From Luteimonas endophytica (GTDB lineage Bacteria; Pseudomonadota; Gammaproteobacteria; Xanthomonadales; Xanthomonadaceae), in NCBI RefSeq assembly GCF_029887875.1, contig NZ_JARXRM010000043.1, forward strand, positions 200,181 through 264,180: DNA of 64,000 nucleotides. Reading direction: 5' to 3'. A program made the translations under genes and the position numbers. Shown here piece after piece: positions 24,083-33,245 of the stretch (position 1 is the first letter of the stretch; the number at the start of each line of letters is the position of its first letter). The notes beneath the pieces were generated by a model. The model saw nothing but the letters and a program-made list of their open reading frames with translations. It was not told the origin of the DNA and did no database searches.

Positions 24083-24339
24083 CGTCTATCGGAAGGATCA
24101 GGTCTGGCGAGATCCGCCTCAAAGTCCGAGATGATCTCCATGATCGCGTTGCGGCCAATCGTAGGCGGTGAAAGGAACGAGTGCCACACTCTAGAGTATC
24201 TTTCGACAGCGTCATGAGCTCTAGCCTCTGCACACTCAGGCCCCATAGTCTGCAATGCACATAGGTAAGCGGTCAGCCAGATGCGATGCGCGTCGGCCCG
24301 ACAGTTGATGGGGTCTCGATCTAGCATGAAGCAATCCAC
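23998..24339 (-). CDS. small hypothetical protein, antisense overlap
   Basis: A 113-residue frame with a plausible protein-like first 85 residues (MDCFMLDRDPINCRADAHR..., then WHSFLSPPTIGRNAIMEII). Its C-terminal third overlaps the end of the 23066 gene on the other strand and is low-complexity, so the annotation is tentative. If false, 24083-24420 is a 338-bp spacer with no other recognisable content. Confidence 0.35.
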   Translation of the reverse strand: MDCFMLDRDPINCRADAHRIWLTAYLCALQTMGPECAEARAHDAVERYSRVWHSFLSPPTIGRNAIMEIISDFEADLARPDPSDRRQTGRRGRGRLGAAPPSTSTFASGSARK

Positions 24340-24420
24340 GTGCTCGGCGGCTCAACCTAGCTCAGAATGAGAAGCTGTCAAACGAGAACGCTTGTGGAGC
24401 AAAGAAAAAGGCGAGGCCGG

Positions 24421-25002
24421 ATGCGTTTAACGAACGAACAATTGGACGAGGTCAGAGTTCGTTTGGCCCAGCGCCCGCCGGACACCGCATTCACCGCTTC
24501 CGAGGCGGCCATCTACACGGGTCGGAGCACGCGGACCCTCAAGCGGGCGATCGATGCTGGGGTAGGGCCCAAGCGAGAGAAGAACCCGGACATCTCTGGA
24601 CTTGGGGCCACCAACCGCCACACACGTTACCGAAAGGCTGATCTGGACGCATGGCGGGAGAGCTTGGTCGCCTTCGCTACCGAGTTCAGGAGCTTCAGCG
24701 ATTTGGCCTTGGACGCACCCTGGGTCATGGAAGACAGCAGGCTGGTTGGACATCTTATGGATCTGGGAAGCGCCGAGGCAGTGCTTGATACCTTGGACGC
24801 AGACGCTGTGGTCTTCCTGCGGTTGGACGAAGCTTTGTTGCGGGCCTGGAGCTCAGTAGATCTTCGACGGGGATACCAAGAGGTGTTCGAGGCAATCTGC
24901 GGTGAAATAGTGCAGACCACGGCTGCTGCCTTGCAACGCGACATCATGGAACATGATACCGGAGAGGTGTCTGAGAAGAACGCGCCGCCGGTGCGGCCTT
25001 AA
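24421..25002 (+). CDS. helix-turn-helix DNA-binding protein
   Basis: A 193-residue protein with a MerR/excisionase-type winged HTH at its start (FTASEAAIYTGRSTRTLKRAIDAG, about residues 20-43, with a wing TRYRKADLDAWRE to ~77). The C-terminal ~110 residues are acidic and helical and of unknown role. The start at 24421 was chosen for the GGCGAGG before it; an in-frame ATG at 24367 would add 18 basic residues. It could be a directionality factor for the integrase or a regulator of the PLD gene 26 bp downstream; the sequence does not decide. Confidence 0.65.
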   Translation: MRLTNEQLDEVRVRLAQRPPDTAFTASEAAIYTGRSTRTLKRAIDAGVGPKREKNPDISGLGATNRHTRYRKADLDAWRESLVAFATEFRSFSDLALDAPWVMEDSRLVGHLMDLGSAEAVLDTLDADAVVFLRLDEALLRAWSSVDLRRGYQEVFEAICGEIVQTTAAALQRDIMEHDTGEVSEKNAPPVRP

Positions 25003-25028
25003 AGTCGGGCCAGACTAGGAGCAGTCAT

Positions 25029-26216
25029 TTGATAACGCGCATCATTGTTGCTCCTCAGATCCTCCTCGCCGCACTGGAGGATCTAGTCGACTGGTCCGAA
25101 GAGATCTGGATGGCGTTTGCTTGGGCGAGCTCCCAGGAGGGCAGGGCGGATCACTGGCGTGCACTAGATCTGGACAAGGTGCAGCGGGCAGTTATTGGCA
25201 CCCAGTTCGCTCAGACAGAGCCGTGGGTGCTAAGCAAGTTGAACGAGAAGCCTGATCGTCTGCGTTTGATCATCGGTTCGATAGGAACATTCCATCCGAA
25301 GGTGATCCTTGGAGTGCGCCGAGATGAGGCTCGAGCGATCGTTGGCTCGGCCAACTTCACGACGGCAGCGTTCACAAAGAACACTGAAGTGTGCGTGCAG
25401 CTCGATGGGCGAAGATCGGATGAGCAATTTCAGCAGCTGCGCCACCTGATAGATCAACAGTATGACCGCGGCAAGGTTCTTGATAAGCGTTGGCTCGATG
25501 ACTACACAGTGGCTTGGCGGGCCGCACGCCACCGCACAATCATCGTTCCGCAAGCGAGGCTGGAACTCGTTTCCATGACAAGTCTCGACATGCCCTGGCA
25601 AACCTACGTCGCAGTGATCGAAGCGCAGGAGAGACGATCGCTTTCGTCAGGGGTCAGGTTGAATGTCCGAGGAGATTACCCTTCATACTTCGTTGAGCTG
25701 GATCGAGCCAGAGAAATCTTCCGGGAACGAAAACCGTTCGCCGAGCTGACCCGCAATCAACGCAGCATGCTAATTGGGATCGGTAGCCAATCCAGTGGGC
25801 TAATCGGCGCTATGGGGGCAGCGCGTTACGCCAAGCAGATCGTTTATCAATCCCCAGAGAAGATAGGAGTTGCATTGGATCGGCTCCCCCTCAATGGGCG
25901 AGTTCAGCCCGCTCTCGTGACTAACATTCTTGAGCACCTAACATCGCTCAAGGGCGTGAAACTTGGGGTCGCGACGAGGCTCCTCGCCGTCAAGCGACCA
26001 GACCTGTTCGTTTCGGTCAACAACGGCAGCGGGCCACAGTTGACCACCCTGCTTGGTGGGCGGGTGATCCGCACACCGAAAGACTATCTCGATCTGCTCG
26101 CCGTGGTGTGGGGCACGGAGTGGCATCGATCGATCAGGCCTTCCAATGAAGAAGAAGCCGCGATTTGGAACCGTCGGGCTGCGCTGCTGGACGCAGCGCT
26201 GTATGAAAAGGTCTGA
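25029..26216 (+). CDS. phospholipase-D-like (HKD) nuclease-type protein
   Basis: A 395-residue protein with one HKD motif: FHPKVILG then IVGSANFTTAAF (about residues 88-120), the pattern H-x-K-x(n)-GSxNFT. Single-HKD proteins usually dimerise; the family includes BfiI/NgoFVII restriction nucleases, and PLD domains recur in defence loci. The C-terminal region (HLTSLKGVKLGVATRLLAVKRPDLF) resembles a helix-hairpin DNA-binding segment and ends with an acidic tail. The start is TTG at 25029, 8 bases after AGGAGC. It probably forms a two-gene unit with the HTH protein. Confidence 0.75.
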   Translation: MITRIIVAPQILLAALEDLVDWSEEIWMAFAWASSQEGRADHWRALDLDKVQRAVIGTQFAQTEPWVLSKLNEKPDRLRLIIGSIGTFHPKVILGVRRDEARAIVGSANFTTAAFTKNTEVCVQLDGRRSDEQFQQLRHLIDQQYDRGKVLDKRWLDDYTVAWRAARHRTIIVPQARLELVSMTSLDMPWQTYVAVIEAQERRSLSSGVRLNVRGDYPSYFVELDRAREIFRERKPFAELTRNQRSMLIGIGSQSSGLIGAMGAARYAKQIVYQSPEKIGVALDRLPLNGRVQPALVTNILEHLTSLKGVKLGVATRLLAVKRPDLFVSVNNGSGPQLTTLLGGRVIRTPKDYLDLLAVVWGTEWHRSIRPSNEEEAAIWNRRAALLDAALYEKV

Positions 26217-26289
26217 CTCTAGCCGTGCCAGTCTTGTTCTGCCGCATCCTGGTCTTAAACATAGAGGACGAGTGAGCAGCAGCCCTAGA

Positions 26290-26967
26290 CTACGTGCCGG
26301 CGGCAGGAGGGCTGGGCCTAGCCAGATCGAGATCGGGGGCAATGGCTACGACCTGCCGGTAGATGGGATCGACCCGGGCGGGCTCGTAGTGACCGCACAC
26401 CCAACACATGCCCAACGCGGCGACCGCTGACATGCGTGCAGCGTTGTCGAGCAGGGCAACGATCGTGCCAGGATCAAAGTCGGGGTCCAAGTTCGGCCTG
26501 TGGCCATACACCGCTAAAGCCGCGCGGCCGCCGTGAGTGAAGGAATGATATAGATTCCATTCTTCTTGCGCGAAGCGAGAGAAAAATTCGGTGTTCTGGA
26601 AAGGCGGTTGGACATCGATAGCGGCGGCGACCTGAGTGAGCGACCCGCCAACAAAGGCGTCATCGTCTATCAATCGCGCCGCCTGTGCATCGCTGGCGCA
26701 CAAGGTGAACCACCAGCCGCGCTGCAGGGTTTCATACATGGGTCGCACCAGTGCGAAAGCGCTGGCGGCCAGTTCTGTCTCGTGGTGGTTCACCAGCGAC
26801 ACAATAGACAGCGCGTGGTGGAAGGCGAGACCGAACTCCTGATAGCCGATGTGATGACGATCCGGAGCTGCTTCGGGAGGCATCGGCACTTGCATGGCCA
26901 ATTCGGCCAGTCGGACTTGAAGCGCTTGGACTTGTTTCGCGTGATCGAGAATCGGGTTGCTGTTCAT
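26290..26967 (-). CDS. hypothetical protein (DUF5677/DUF6988-like)
   Basis: A 225-residue helical protein. The segment LAASAFALVRPMYETLQRGWWF is the pattern seen in DUF5677/DUF6988-type proteins, which are of unknown function and frequent in islands. A conserved His-rich area (YHSFTHGGRAALAVY) follows. The start at 26967 (MNSNPILDHAKQ) is favoured over an upstream ATG at 27045, whose extra 26 residues look untranslated. A small GCGCC-GCGA-GGCGC hairpin lies in its upstream spacer (27049-27062). Confidence 0.6.
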   Translation of the reverse strand: MNSNPILDHAKQVQALQVRLAELAMQVPMPPEAAPDRHHIGYQEFGLAFHHALSIVSLVNHHETELAASAFALVRPMYETLQRGWWFTLCASDAQAARLIDDDAFVGGSLTQVAAAIDVQPPFQNTEFFSRFAQEEWNLYHSFTHGGRAALAVYGHRPNLDPDFDPGTIVALLDNAARMSAVAALGMCWVCGHYEPARVDPIYRQVVAIAPDLDLARPSPPAAGT

Positions 26968-27093
26968 AACTGGCATATAGCACGACGCTATATCTCCAGC
27001 AATGCAGGTGATTGCCAACTTTCCTTCGCTTAGCCAGACGACCATAGCGCCGCGAGGCGCGATGTTGATTGGGTGCCTGCCAACGTCTAGTTG

Positions 27094-28074
27094 TTAGCCG
27101 CCCTGCTGCTGAACGCGCTTTCGCATGCGGTCAATAGCATCTTTGTAGTCCTTGGCTATCCCGCTGAGCAGCAGGTCCAGTGCAACCCAATTGCGCATAT
27201 TCGGATAGATGGTCCCCAACCCCAGCGGTAATGCGGGGACCATGGCAGGCCCCAGGGTGTAGACGAAGTGTGGCGAGTTAGTCGTGGGCCACCGGGGGTC
27301 GACGTTCTGCAGGTGGTCCGTAACATCCACATGTTCGATGAAATGGACGCTGCGGAACTCGGACAAGTAGCGAAAGCCGATGTAGGAGGGTGGGATCACT
27401 GGCCATCCGCTCCGCCCACTTCCGCCCACCGGGTGGAAGTATTTCCCTTGCTTCACCACGACGTCGATCCAGGTCAGCGGGTCGGACGGCTGGACGCGCG
27501 AGCGGGCAAGCGAGACAACGTAGGCTCGCGAATCGAACACGTTTGAAGTCATAACGTATTCCTGAAGATGATAAGACAGCTGGGTGAGCCAAGTCCGGTC
27601 GACGGGGCTGCGGGTATTGTCGAGTGCCCGGTGGGCCATAGCCTGTAGGTCCGACCAGGAAAAGTGAGCCACCGGCACACCGGCCAAATCGGTAGGCAGG
27701 TGGCGCCGCGCCCACTGCTGATCGGCCGCGCTGACGGAGACCAGTGCCTTGGCTTGGGTGGGGGATTTCAGCAAACGCGGCACGTAGCGCTCCAGCTGGC
27801 CTAGTGTGGGCACCAGCCAGCCGAGCTTGGCCTCGAATATGGCATGGAGCGTCGTGCCCGAGGTCAACTCCAAGTCGGTGAACCCCCGGTCTTCCGCAAA
27901 CACCTGACTTGCTACCACTACATCCAACGCGGGGTTGCATCCCAGGGCCTGCAGAACCTCGCGCCGCAGGGCTGGCACATGAGATAGGCACCAGCCCAGC
28001 GCAGCCGTGCCTGCATTCTCGTCGCACCCGGCCAGCCCAAAGCAGCTCGCGGGAGTGGTGTTTCGAATCTGCAT
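27094..28074 (-). CDS. putative PD-(D/E)XK nuclease-like protein
   Basis: A 326-residue protein of no named family. Residues ~66-92 read GFTDLELTSG...IFEAKLGW, an Asp followed about a dozen residues later by E-A-K, and then QLERYVPRL, as in restriction-like nucleases that act on DNA ends. The remaining ~200 residues carry aromatic-rich strands (YIGFRYLSEFRSVHFIEHV) and may be a recognition or partner domain. It is transcribed in the same direction as the helicase upstream but separated from it by 320 bp. A defence role is inferred. Confidence 0.6.
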   Translation of the reverse strand: MQIRNTTPASCFGLAGCDENAGTAALGWCLSHVPALRREVLQALGCNPALDVVVASQVFAEDRGFTDLELTSGTTLHAIFEAKLGWLVPTLGQLERYVPRLLKSPTQAKALVSVSAADQQWARRHLPTDLAGVPVAHFSWSDLQAMAHRALDNTRSPVDRTWLTQLSYHLQEYVMTSNVFDSRAYVVSLARSRVQPSDPLTWIDVVVKQGKYFHPVGGSGRSGWPVIPPSYIGFRYLSEFRSVHFIEHVDVTDHLQNVDPRWPTTNSPHFVYTLGPAMVPALPLGLGTIYPNMRNWVALDLLLSGIAKDYKDAIDRMRKRVQQQGG

Positions 28075-28394
28075 AGCCCCTCGTTGTCCCTGTCCTTTGG
28101 CTCGGAGTCTACGGTGGGCGAACGATGCCCGCGCCTAGCTTTGGCGAATGGCGGCCAGCCAGCGAGCTGGACCGCTGCGTGGGCTGGCGCAGCGCGCCGG
28201 ATTTGGGGCAGCACAGCGCAAGTCCTGTAAACAGTCAGTTGTCCGGTTGGCTCGTCTGCTTGCCCTTCTAGGGTGGGGCGTGCGCAGCTGCGAGCGCTTC
28301 GACCTCCGGATAGCCGATGATGGCGCGCCGGAGTCCTTAGGCGTTCTGCAGCTAGGTGTGAAACCAGGGTGGCTGCGGGAGTGGTCGAGGGGCT
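28075..28394. other. 320-bp spacer between two minus-strand genes
   Basis: GC-rich DNA upstream of the 27094-28074 gene and downstream of the helicase. Open frames here on either strand are short and have no protein-like character. No convincing promoter, hairpin with T-run or repeat was found. Confidence 0.4.
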
Positions 28395-31300
28395 CTACCG
28401 CCGCGCCCGCCCGCCGCGTCCCTTCGGGCGACCAGGAAGGCTCTCCCTCCATCGGCAGCCTTGCTTGTAGCGACTGCACCCCAGGAACGGCCCGAACTTT
28501 CCCGTTTTTCTCACGACCCGGCCTTCCTTGCACTGGGGGCATGGCCGTGCGCCCGCCTGGTTAGGCTTCAGGCCCTCTTTAAAGTCGCATCTCGGGAAAC
28601 GGCTGCAGCTGTGAAAGGCACCGTAGGGCCCATCTTTGACCACGACGATGCCCTTTCCACACGTAGGGCAAGGCTTGGGCATCTCCCAGCTACCCTCGTC
28701 CTCTGGTGTCGCTAGCTTGCCTCGCTTGTGCAGCTCAACCAGGAACTGCGACGGAGTCGTCTTGGTGGTGAACAGCCATGCCTCCTGGCGGGCTCGTGTC
28801 AGAGCCACGTAAAAGAGCCGGCGTTCCTCAGCAAAGGGAAACGGATCCGTCTCTGGCATGGCCAATGCCAGCACCGGGTCGTCCTCGATCTTGCATGGGA
28901 ACCCCATCGTTCCCTCGACCAGGTTCAGCAGAAAGACGTAGTCGGCCTCTAGGCCCTTGGACTTGTGGACTGTGTCATAGGAGAGATCGATCCAGGGAGA
29001 GAACTCAGCCGCCCAGTGGCTTAGACCAGCCGGCCGGTCGCGCTGCCGATAGCGATTGAGCAACATGATCGTTGGCTTGCGATCCAAGGGCCAGCTTCCG
29101 GGCTGACTGAGCCGCCGAACCAGTTCTTTCAGCTTTTCATAGACCAGCGTAGGAAGCTGATCCTTTGTCTCGGCTGAGAACACCAGGATCGAGGGCCCCG
29201 TCCGCTGGTTTGTCGTGCGCACCTTCTTGGAGATCTGCGCTCGGTTTGCGCACACGAACTCGCTACTGGCGTCGCAAAGATCTTGCGGGCAACGGAACGT
29301 CGTAGTCAGCATGCGTCGCTCCGGCTCCGCGAACCACTGCTCGAAGTGCGACATGATGGAGATATCGGCCCCTGCAAAGCGGTTGATTGCTTGCCAATCG
29401 TCCCCCACCACACAAAGGTGAGAGGCGCCTTTGGCCGACCGTATCAATCCGCGAAGCAGGCGTGCGCGCGAGTTAGAGCTATCCTGGAACTCGTCGGCCA
29501 GCACGACCAGGTAAGGGCTGTCGAACTTGCCGGCCTCCAACAGATCTGCGGCTTGGTTGAGCATGTCGTCGAAGTCAATGTAGCCGCCGGCGTTGAGTCG
29601 CCGCTCCCACTCATCGGCGAGGCGCCGATAGATCGTCAGATACAGTCGCAGCCGTGCTTCGAACCCATGCTTTCCCTGGCGCTCAATGGCCTGTTCCAGG
29701 TCCGCATAGGTAAGCCGGTTCGCTTTGGCATGCTGCTGAAAGGTTCGAAAGGAGCGGGCGAGCGCTCGGCCTTCGATCTGGGGCTTTTGGTCGGGTCTGC
29801 GCGTCGGGTCGAGGTGCGGCTTTAGGCCGCGTTCTCTCAAGATGGTGATGAGCTTGTTGAGTGCAACGCCACTGCGAAGCTCGTGCGAGGTCGTTTCAAT
29901 CAGCTGTGTGCCATTGCGGACATGTAGCTCCCGCTTCCATTTTGCGCTGGCCTCGTAGCCAGCCTCGAAGTGCTTCGGCGCCTTGCCTCGAGCATCCAGT
30001 GCGAAATGCTCATAGTAAAGATCAATGTCTGGGAAATAGAAGTCGGGCAGATACTGCCGATGGTCGATGTCAGCCGTAGGATGCTTATAGGGCGTCTCGT
30101 AGCTGTAGTTGATGCCGTGGTAGAAGAGCCAGTCTGCGATGGTGCGCTCTTCCTTGCTCTTGACGACCTCGCCTTGCGCAGTTCGATAGCCCCGCGTGCC
30201 AGTCGCACTGTCCCAGTCTTCGGGTTCGTCCGGCAGATCCCAGCGTCCGATGTCCTGCGCAAACACCAGTCGAAAGGACTCCCAGGCAGAAGCAAATTCC
30301 GCATCGCTGGCGCAAAGCGTCTCAGCAATGTCGACCATCTGGTGGACGTCCTGTCCCGAATGCTCCATCCAGGGAGCGAGGGTGGGCTTCTTCCCCGTCG
30401 CAAGGCGTATGACTTCCTTGCCAAAGGAGTGGAACGTCTTGGCCGTGACCTTATCGATACCGGGCGTAAGGGAAAGCCTTGCCTTGACGCGCTCGTCGAG
30501 CTCCGTGGAGGCATCGGTGTTGAATGCAAGAAGCAGGATCTGCTCCGGGGCGCAGATCCCGCGCTGTAGGGCATAGCCGGCCTTGGCAACCATCGTCGAC
30601 GTCTTGCCAGACCCTGCCGCGGCGATCACTAGCTCATGGTCGTCAAAGCAGACCACGGCGTCGATCTGCTCTGGGGTCAGCGGGCTCTTCTCCACTGTGG
30701 CGAAGAAGTGATTGAGCTCCTGCTGCACCTGCTCACAGTGGCTAGCGTTGAAGCGGCCTCTTTGGATGGCGAGGAACTCAAGGGGCGACTTGGCGCCGTC
30801 TGCTTCTTCGACGTCCATCCATCCATACACCGGGTGGTGCGGCGCCGGGCAGCGCTGCAGTGCCCGCTTGCTTGCCGACTGAGACCACCAGCGTGTTCCT
30901 TCGGAGGTGGCTTCTGCCTCGGCTTCAAGCGCCCACTGCCTAAGCTTGACCGAGAATAGGGCTCGATCCGCTCGCTCCAGTTGAGCGAGGAGTGCTTCCT
31001 CCGGGCTTCTCAAGCCCCTTAGCAGTTCCTCATCGATATGAGGCGGAGGTGTGAAGGACTGGTGGGACAAGACCTGATGAAGCGACTTGCCCGCAATAGG
31101 GGAGGGAGGAGGTCCATTGGCCGCGAGCGCGGCAAGCACTTTCGAGGTATCCGCCCACTGGGAAGAGCTCGGCGCTACCAGGTCTCGAGATTTTTCGAAC
31201 CACTCAGTGAAGAGCGCTAAGAACTTCGGCGATAGCGATGCGTTGATCGCGCGAGCGGTGGCTCGCTCGACGGCGTCCTGCATATGCACTGCGCGCGCAT

Positions 31301-31541
31301 TAGGTATGCCGTCGAGCACGAGCTCACGATCATCGGCGAGCACGAACCGACATGACGTCCAAAAGTTGCCCTGAACTAGACCTATCTGACTCAGGTCAAC
31401 CAGGTGCCCCGTAACGATTGGCTCCCCAGGGCGTTGAAGGGTGAAGGTGCTCCCAGTTAGCGCAAAGCGCCAACTGCTTGATCGGGTGAGAACCTTGCCT
31501 GGACGAGAGGGGGCCCAGGCCATGGGATAGGTGATCGTCAT
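28395..31541 (-). CDS. UvrD/HelD-type helicase with embedded nuclease-like domain and zinc fingers
   Basis: An SF1A helicase of about 1,048 residues. Motif I is AAAGSGKTSTMVAKA (~residue 307), motif II LADEFQD, motif III VVGDDWQAINRFAG, motif V TVHKSKGLEADYVF and motif VI RRLFYVALTRARQ. Between motifs I and II lies a Vsr/endonuclease-like insert (IADWLFYHGINYSYETPYKH...YLPDFYFPDIDLYYEHF), as in helicase IV. The C-terminus has two topoisomerase-type zinc fingers (CPTCGKG... and CPQCKEG...C...C). The HelD-like plan with an extra pair of fingers is unusual. Start ATG 31541 was chosen; a TTG at 31550 is possible. Confidence 0.85.
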   Translation of the reverse strand: MTITYPMAWAPSRPGKVLTRSSSWRFALTGSTFTLQRPGEPIVTGHLVDLSQIGLVQGNFWTSCRFVLADDRELVLDGIPNARAVHMQDAVERATARAINASLSPKFLALFTEWFEKSRDLVAPSSSQWADTSKVLAALAANGPPPSPIAGKSLHQVLSHQSFTPPPHIDEELLRGLRSPEEALLAQLERADRALFSVKLRQWALEAEAEATSEGTRWWSQSASKRALQRCPAPHHPVYGWMDVEEADGAKSPLEFLAIQRGRFNASHCEQVQQELNHFFATVEKSPLTPEQIDAVVCFDDHELVIAAAGSGKTSTMVAKAGYALQRGICAPEQILLLAFNTDASTELDERVKARLSLTPGIDKVTAKTFHSFGKEVIRLATGKKPTLAPWMEHSGQDVHQMVDIAETLCASDAEFASAWESFRLVFAQDIGRWDLPDEPEDWDSATGTRGYRTAQGEVVKSKEERTIADWLFYHGINYSYETPYKHPTADIDHRQYLPDFYFPDIDLYYEHFALDARGKAPKHFEAGYEASAKWKRELHVRNGTQLIETTSHELRSGVALNKLITILRERGLKPHLDPTRRPDQKPQIEGRALARSFRTFQQHAKANRLTYADLEQAIERQGKHGFEARLRLYLTIYRRLADEWERRLNAGGYIDFDDMLNQAADLLEAGKFDSPYLVVLADEFQDSSNSRARLLRGLIRSAKGASHLCVVGDDWQAINRFAGADISIMSHFEQWFAEPERRMLTTTFRCPQDLCDASSEFVCANRAQISKKVRTTNQRTGPSILVFSAETKDQLPTLVYEKLKELVRRLSQPGSWPLDRKPTIMLLNRYRQRDRPAGLSHWAAEFSPWIDLSYDTVHKSKGLEADYVFLLNLVEGTMGFPCKIEDDPVLALAMPETDPFPFAEERRLFYVALTRARQEAWLFTTKTTPSQFLVELHKRGKLATPEDEGSWEMPKPCPTCGKGIVVVKDGPYGAFHSCSRFPRCDFKEGLKPNQAGARPCPQCKEGRVVRKTGKFGPFLGCSRYKQGCRWRESLPGRPKGRGGRARR

Positions 31542-31620
31542 CCTTGCCAACCAATCGAAGCCGCGACGTTGAGGCGGCTATGCTTGCGTAGCATCTCATG
31601 CCTCTGGATCGGCGAGAAGG

Positions 31621-33186
31621 CTAGGCGGGCTTCCGGCGAATGAGTCCGTCCATTGGTGCATCCGGCTTATAGATGACCCAGGCATCCGCAGCCTCGGGAT
31701 GGTGGACGCGAAAGTTGTTTGTATCAGGGATTCGCTCGATGACGTAGCCTGGCATGTCGATCTCGACCGGAAGAATTCCGAAATCCTGCCCAGACAACGT
31801 CATGACGATGTTTGTCGTAGCCACTAGTCCTTGCGGAGTCTTGCTAGGAGCCAGAGAAGCGGCATCCTCAATCAGAATTGAAACACTTCCGCCAGAAACG
31901 CGATGGCCTCGCAAAAGCTCATAGGCGAACTCGATCTCATTGGCCTCTTCTTGACTGATCTGATAGCCGAACGGAAGGCTATAGTCCAGGTTCAAAAATC
32001 TTGCTATGGCGTGGATCCGAGCCAACAGTTTGATGTGGTGCAGCCAGCCCAACATCTCGTTGCTTACTTCCTGTGGCCACAGCCTACTTCTTTTGCCATC
32101 GACGGCGAGCTCGAAGAACATCATTTTCTGTTGATACGCTTGGTCGGCCCACTCGCTCGCGTCACCGAGTTCCTTGAACTGTTGGATTGGCGCGGCGGTT
32201 AGTCTTTTCTCGCAGATGAAGAGCGTTGATCCACCAGCCAGACCGCCGTTCAATGCTTCGAGACGCACATCGATTCGAAATACATTGTTGCGCGCCTCGT
32301 TCGAGACTGCGATTCCAGTTCGCCCGAGATAGAAGTCGGCTGGAAGTGCGAGCTCCTGCGCCGTAATTGAGTATTCTCGCCCCGGATAGATGCGCACCCA
32401 CGCGGGCCGAGGCTCTGCTTCGATAGTAAGCGTGCCGGTATGGGGGCGATCGACCCCAAGTGCGGTATACATTGGAGACCCGCTCATCTGGAAGTTGTCG
32501 ACCTGGATGCTTCGCGGAAGTCCAAAGTTCAGCGCTTCGTCTAGGCGGGAGAGGTTCTCCGGCAGCGCTCTAGGTTGGAATGAAAAGTGAGCTTCTACGT
32601 TCTCTGAGTTTGCAAAGAGGCGGTGTTCTTCCGCCCCATCTCGAACGTTCACCCGGACGCGCAGTCTGGGGTCAAGCGCGTTTAGATAGTTCGCACGTTC
32701 TTCCGCCAAGGTCCCCAGGGCCCCGGGACGCGAGCTAGGCGGTGATAGGACCTGTTGAAGATAAACCTCGAACTGGTCACGGTCGGCTAGGGTGTAATCT
32801 GAACTCATGCGGACATGAGCAACTCCTTCACCTGAGAGGCGATGCGAATTCGTTTTGGCCCATTGTTGGACATGGATCCAGTAGAGATGGCCGTCTGGTG
32901 TCGCGCGAACCAAAAAGACGGGGTGCGGGTTTCGCACGTATTGGCGCAATCTTGCTCTGCCCACTGGAGCCACAAGACTCGCTGATTTTCTCTTCTGCGT
33001 GGTCCCTTTCACTTGCACAAGGAAGCGAGCGCCCCCGTAGTGGGAAGTCTCTGGCTCAACGCAGAGGTCGTAGCCTGTATCGAGCCGGTCGCGACCGACC
33101 GTCCAGCCCCACTTCATGAATAGAAGGCTGACCTCATCCTCGGTGACGGCGCCAGTCTGTTGGTTCTCTGGGAAGTTCGGGGCCAT
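31621..33186 (-). CDS. DUF4365-domain protein (restriction-like fold)
   Basis: About 521 residues. The N-terminal ~130 residues match DUF4365: QTGAVTEDEVSLLFMKWGW, DTGYDL and ARFLVQVKGTTQ, giving the G-x-D...Q-x-K catalytic pattern of a PD-(D/E)XK nuclease variant. The following ~390 residues are beta-rich with no recognised family. It is 79 bp upstream of the helicase in the same direction and may be its partner. ATG 33186 (MAPNFPENQQ) is chosen; a TTG at 33231 is an alternative. Confidence 0.75.
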   Translation of the reverse strand: MAPNFPENQQTGAVTEDEVSLLFMKWGWTVGRDRLDTGYDLCVEPETSHYGGARFLVQVKGTTQKRKSASLVAPVGRARLRQYVRNPHPVFLVRATPDGHLYWIHVQQWAKTNSHRLSGEGVAHVRMSSDYTLADRDQFEVYLQQVLSPPSSRPGALGTLAEERANYLNALDPRLRVRVNVRDGAEEHRLFANSENVEAHFSFQPRALPENLSRLDEALNFGLPRSIQVDNFQMSGSPMYTALGVDRPHTGTLTIEAEPRPAWVRIYPGREYSITAQELALPADFYLGRTGIAVSNEARNNVFRIDVRLEALNGGLAGGSTLFICEKRLTAAPIQQFKELGDASEWADQAYQQKMMFFELAVDGKRSRLWPQEVSNEMLGWLHHIKLLARIHAIARFLNLDYSLPFGYQISQEEANEIEFAYELLRGHRVSGGSVSILIEDAASLAPSKTPQGLVATTNIVMTLSGQDFGILPVEIDMPGYVIERIPDTNNFRVHHPEAADAWVIYKPDAPMDGLIRRKPA

Positions 33187-33245
33187 GGGTGGTGGGTCAT
33201 TGTCCGGGCAGGGAGAGGAGCTTCGTATCAATCTAGTTATACCTG

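Noticed and set aside
24418-24436. GCGTTTAACG resembling half of the XRE operator
   Set aside because: It lies over the start codon of the 24421 gene, only ten bases match and the second arm is absent, so chance similarity is more likely.
27049-27096. Possible integron attC site (GCGCCGCGAGGCGC hairpin with AACGTCTAGTTGTT)
   Set aside because: The core site would need GTTRRRY, but GTTAGCC does not fit, no paired box is found, and no integron integrase is in the window.
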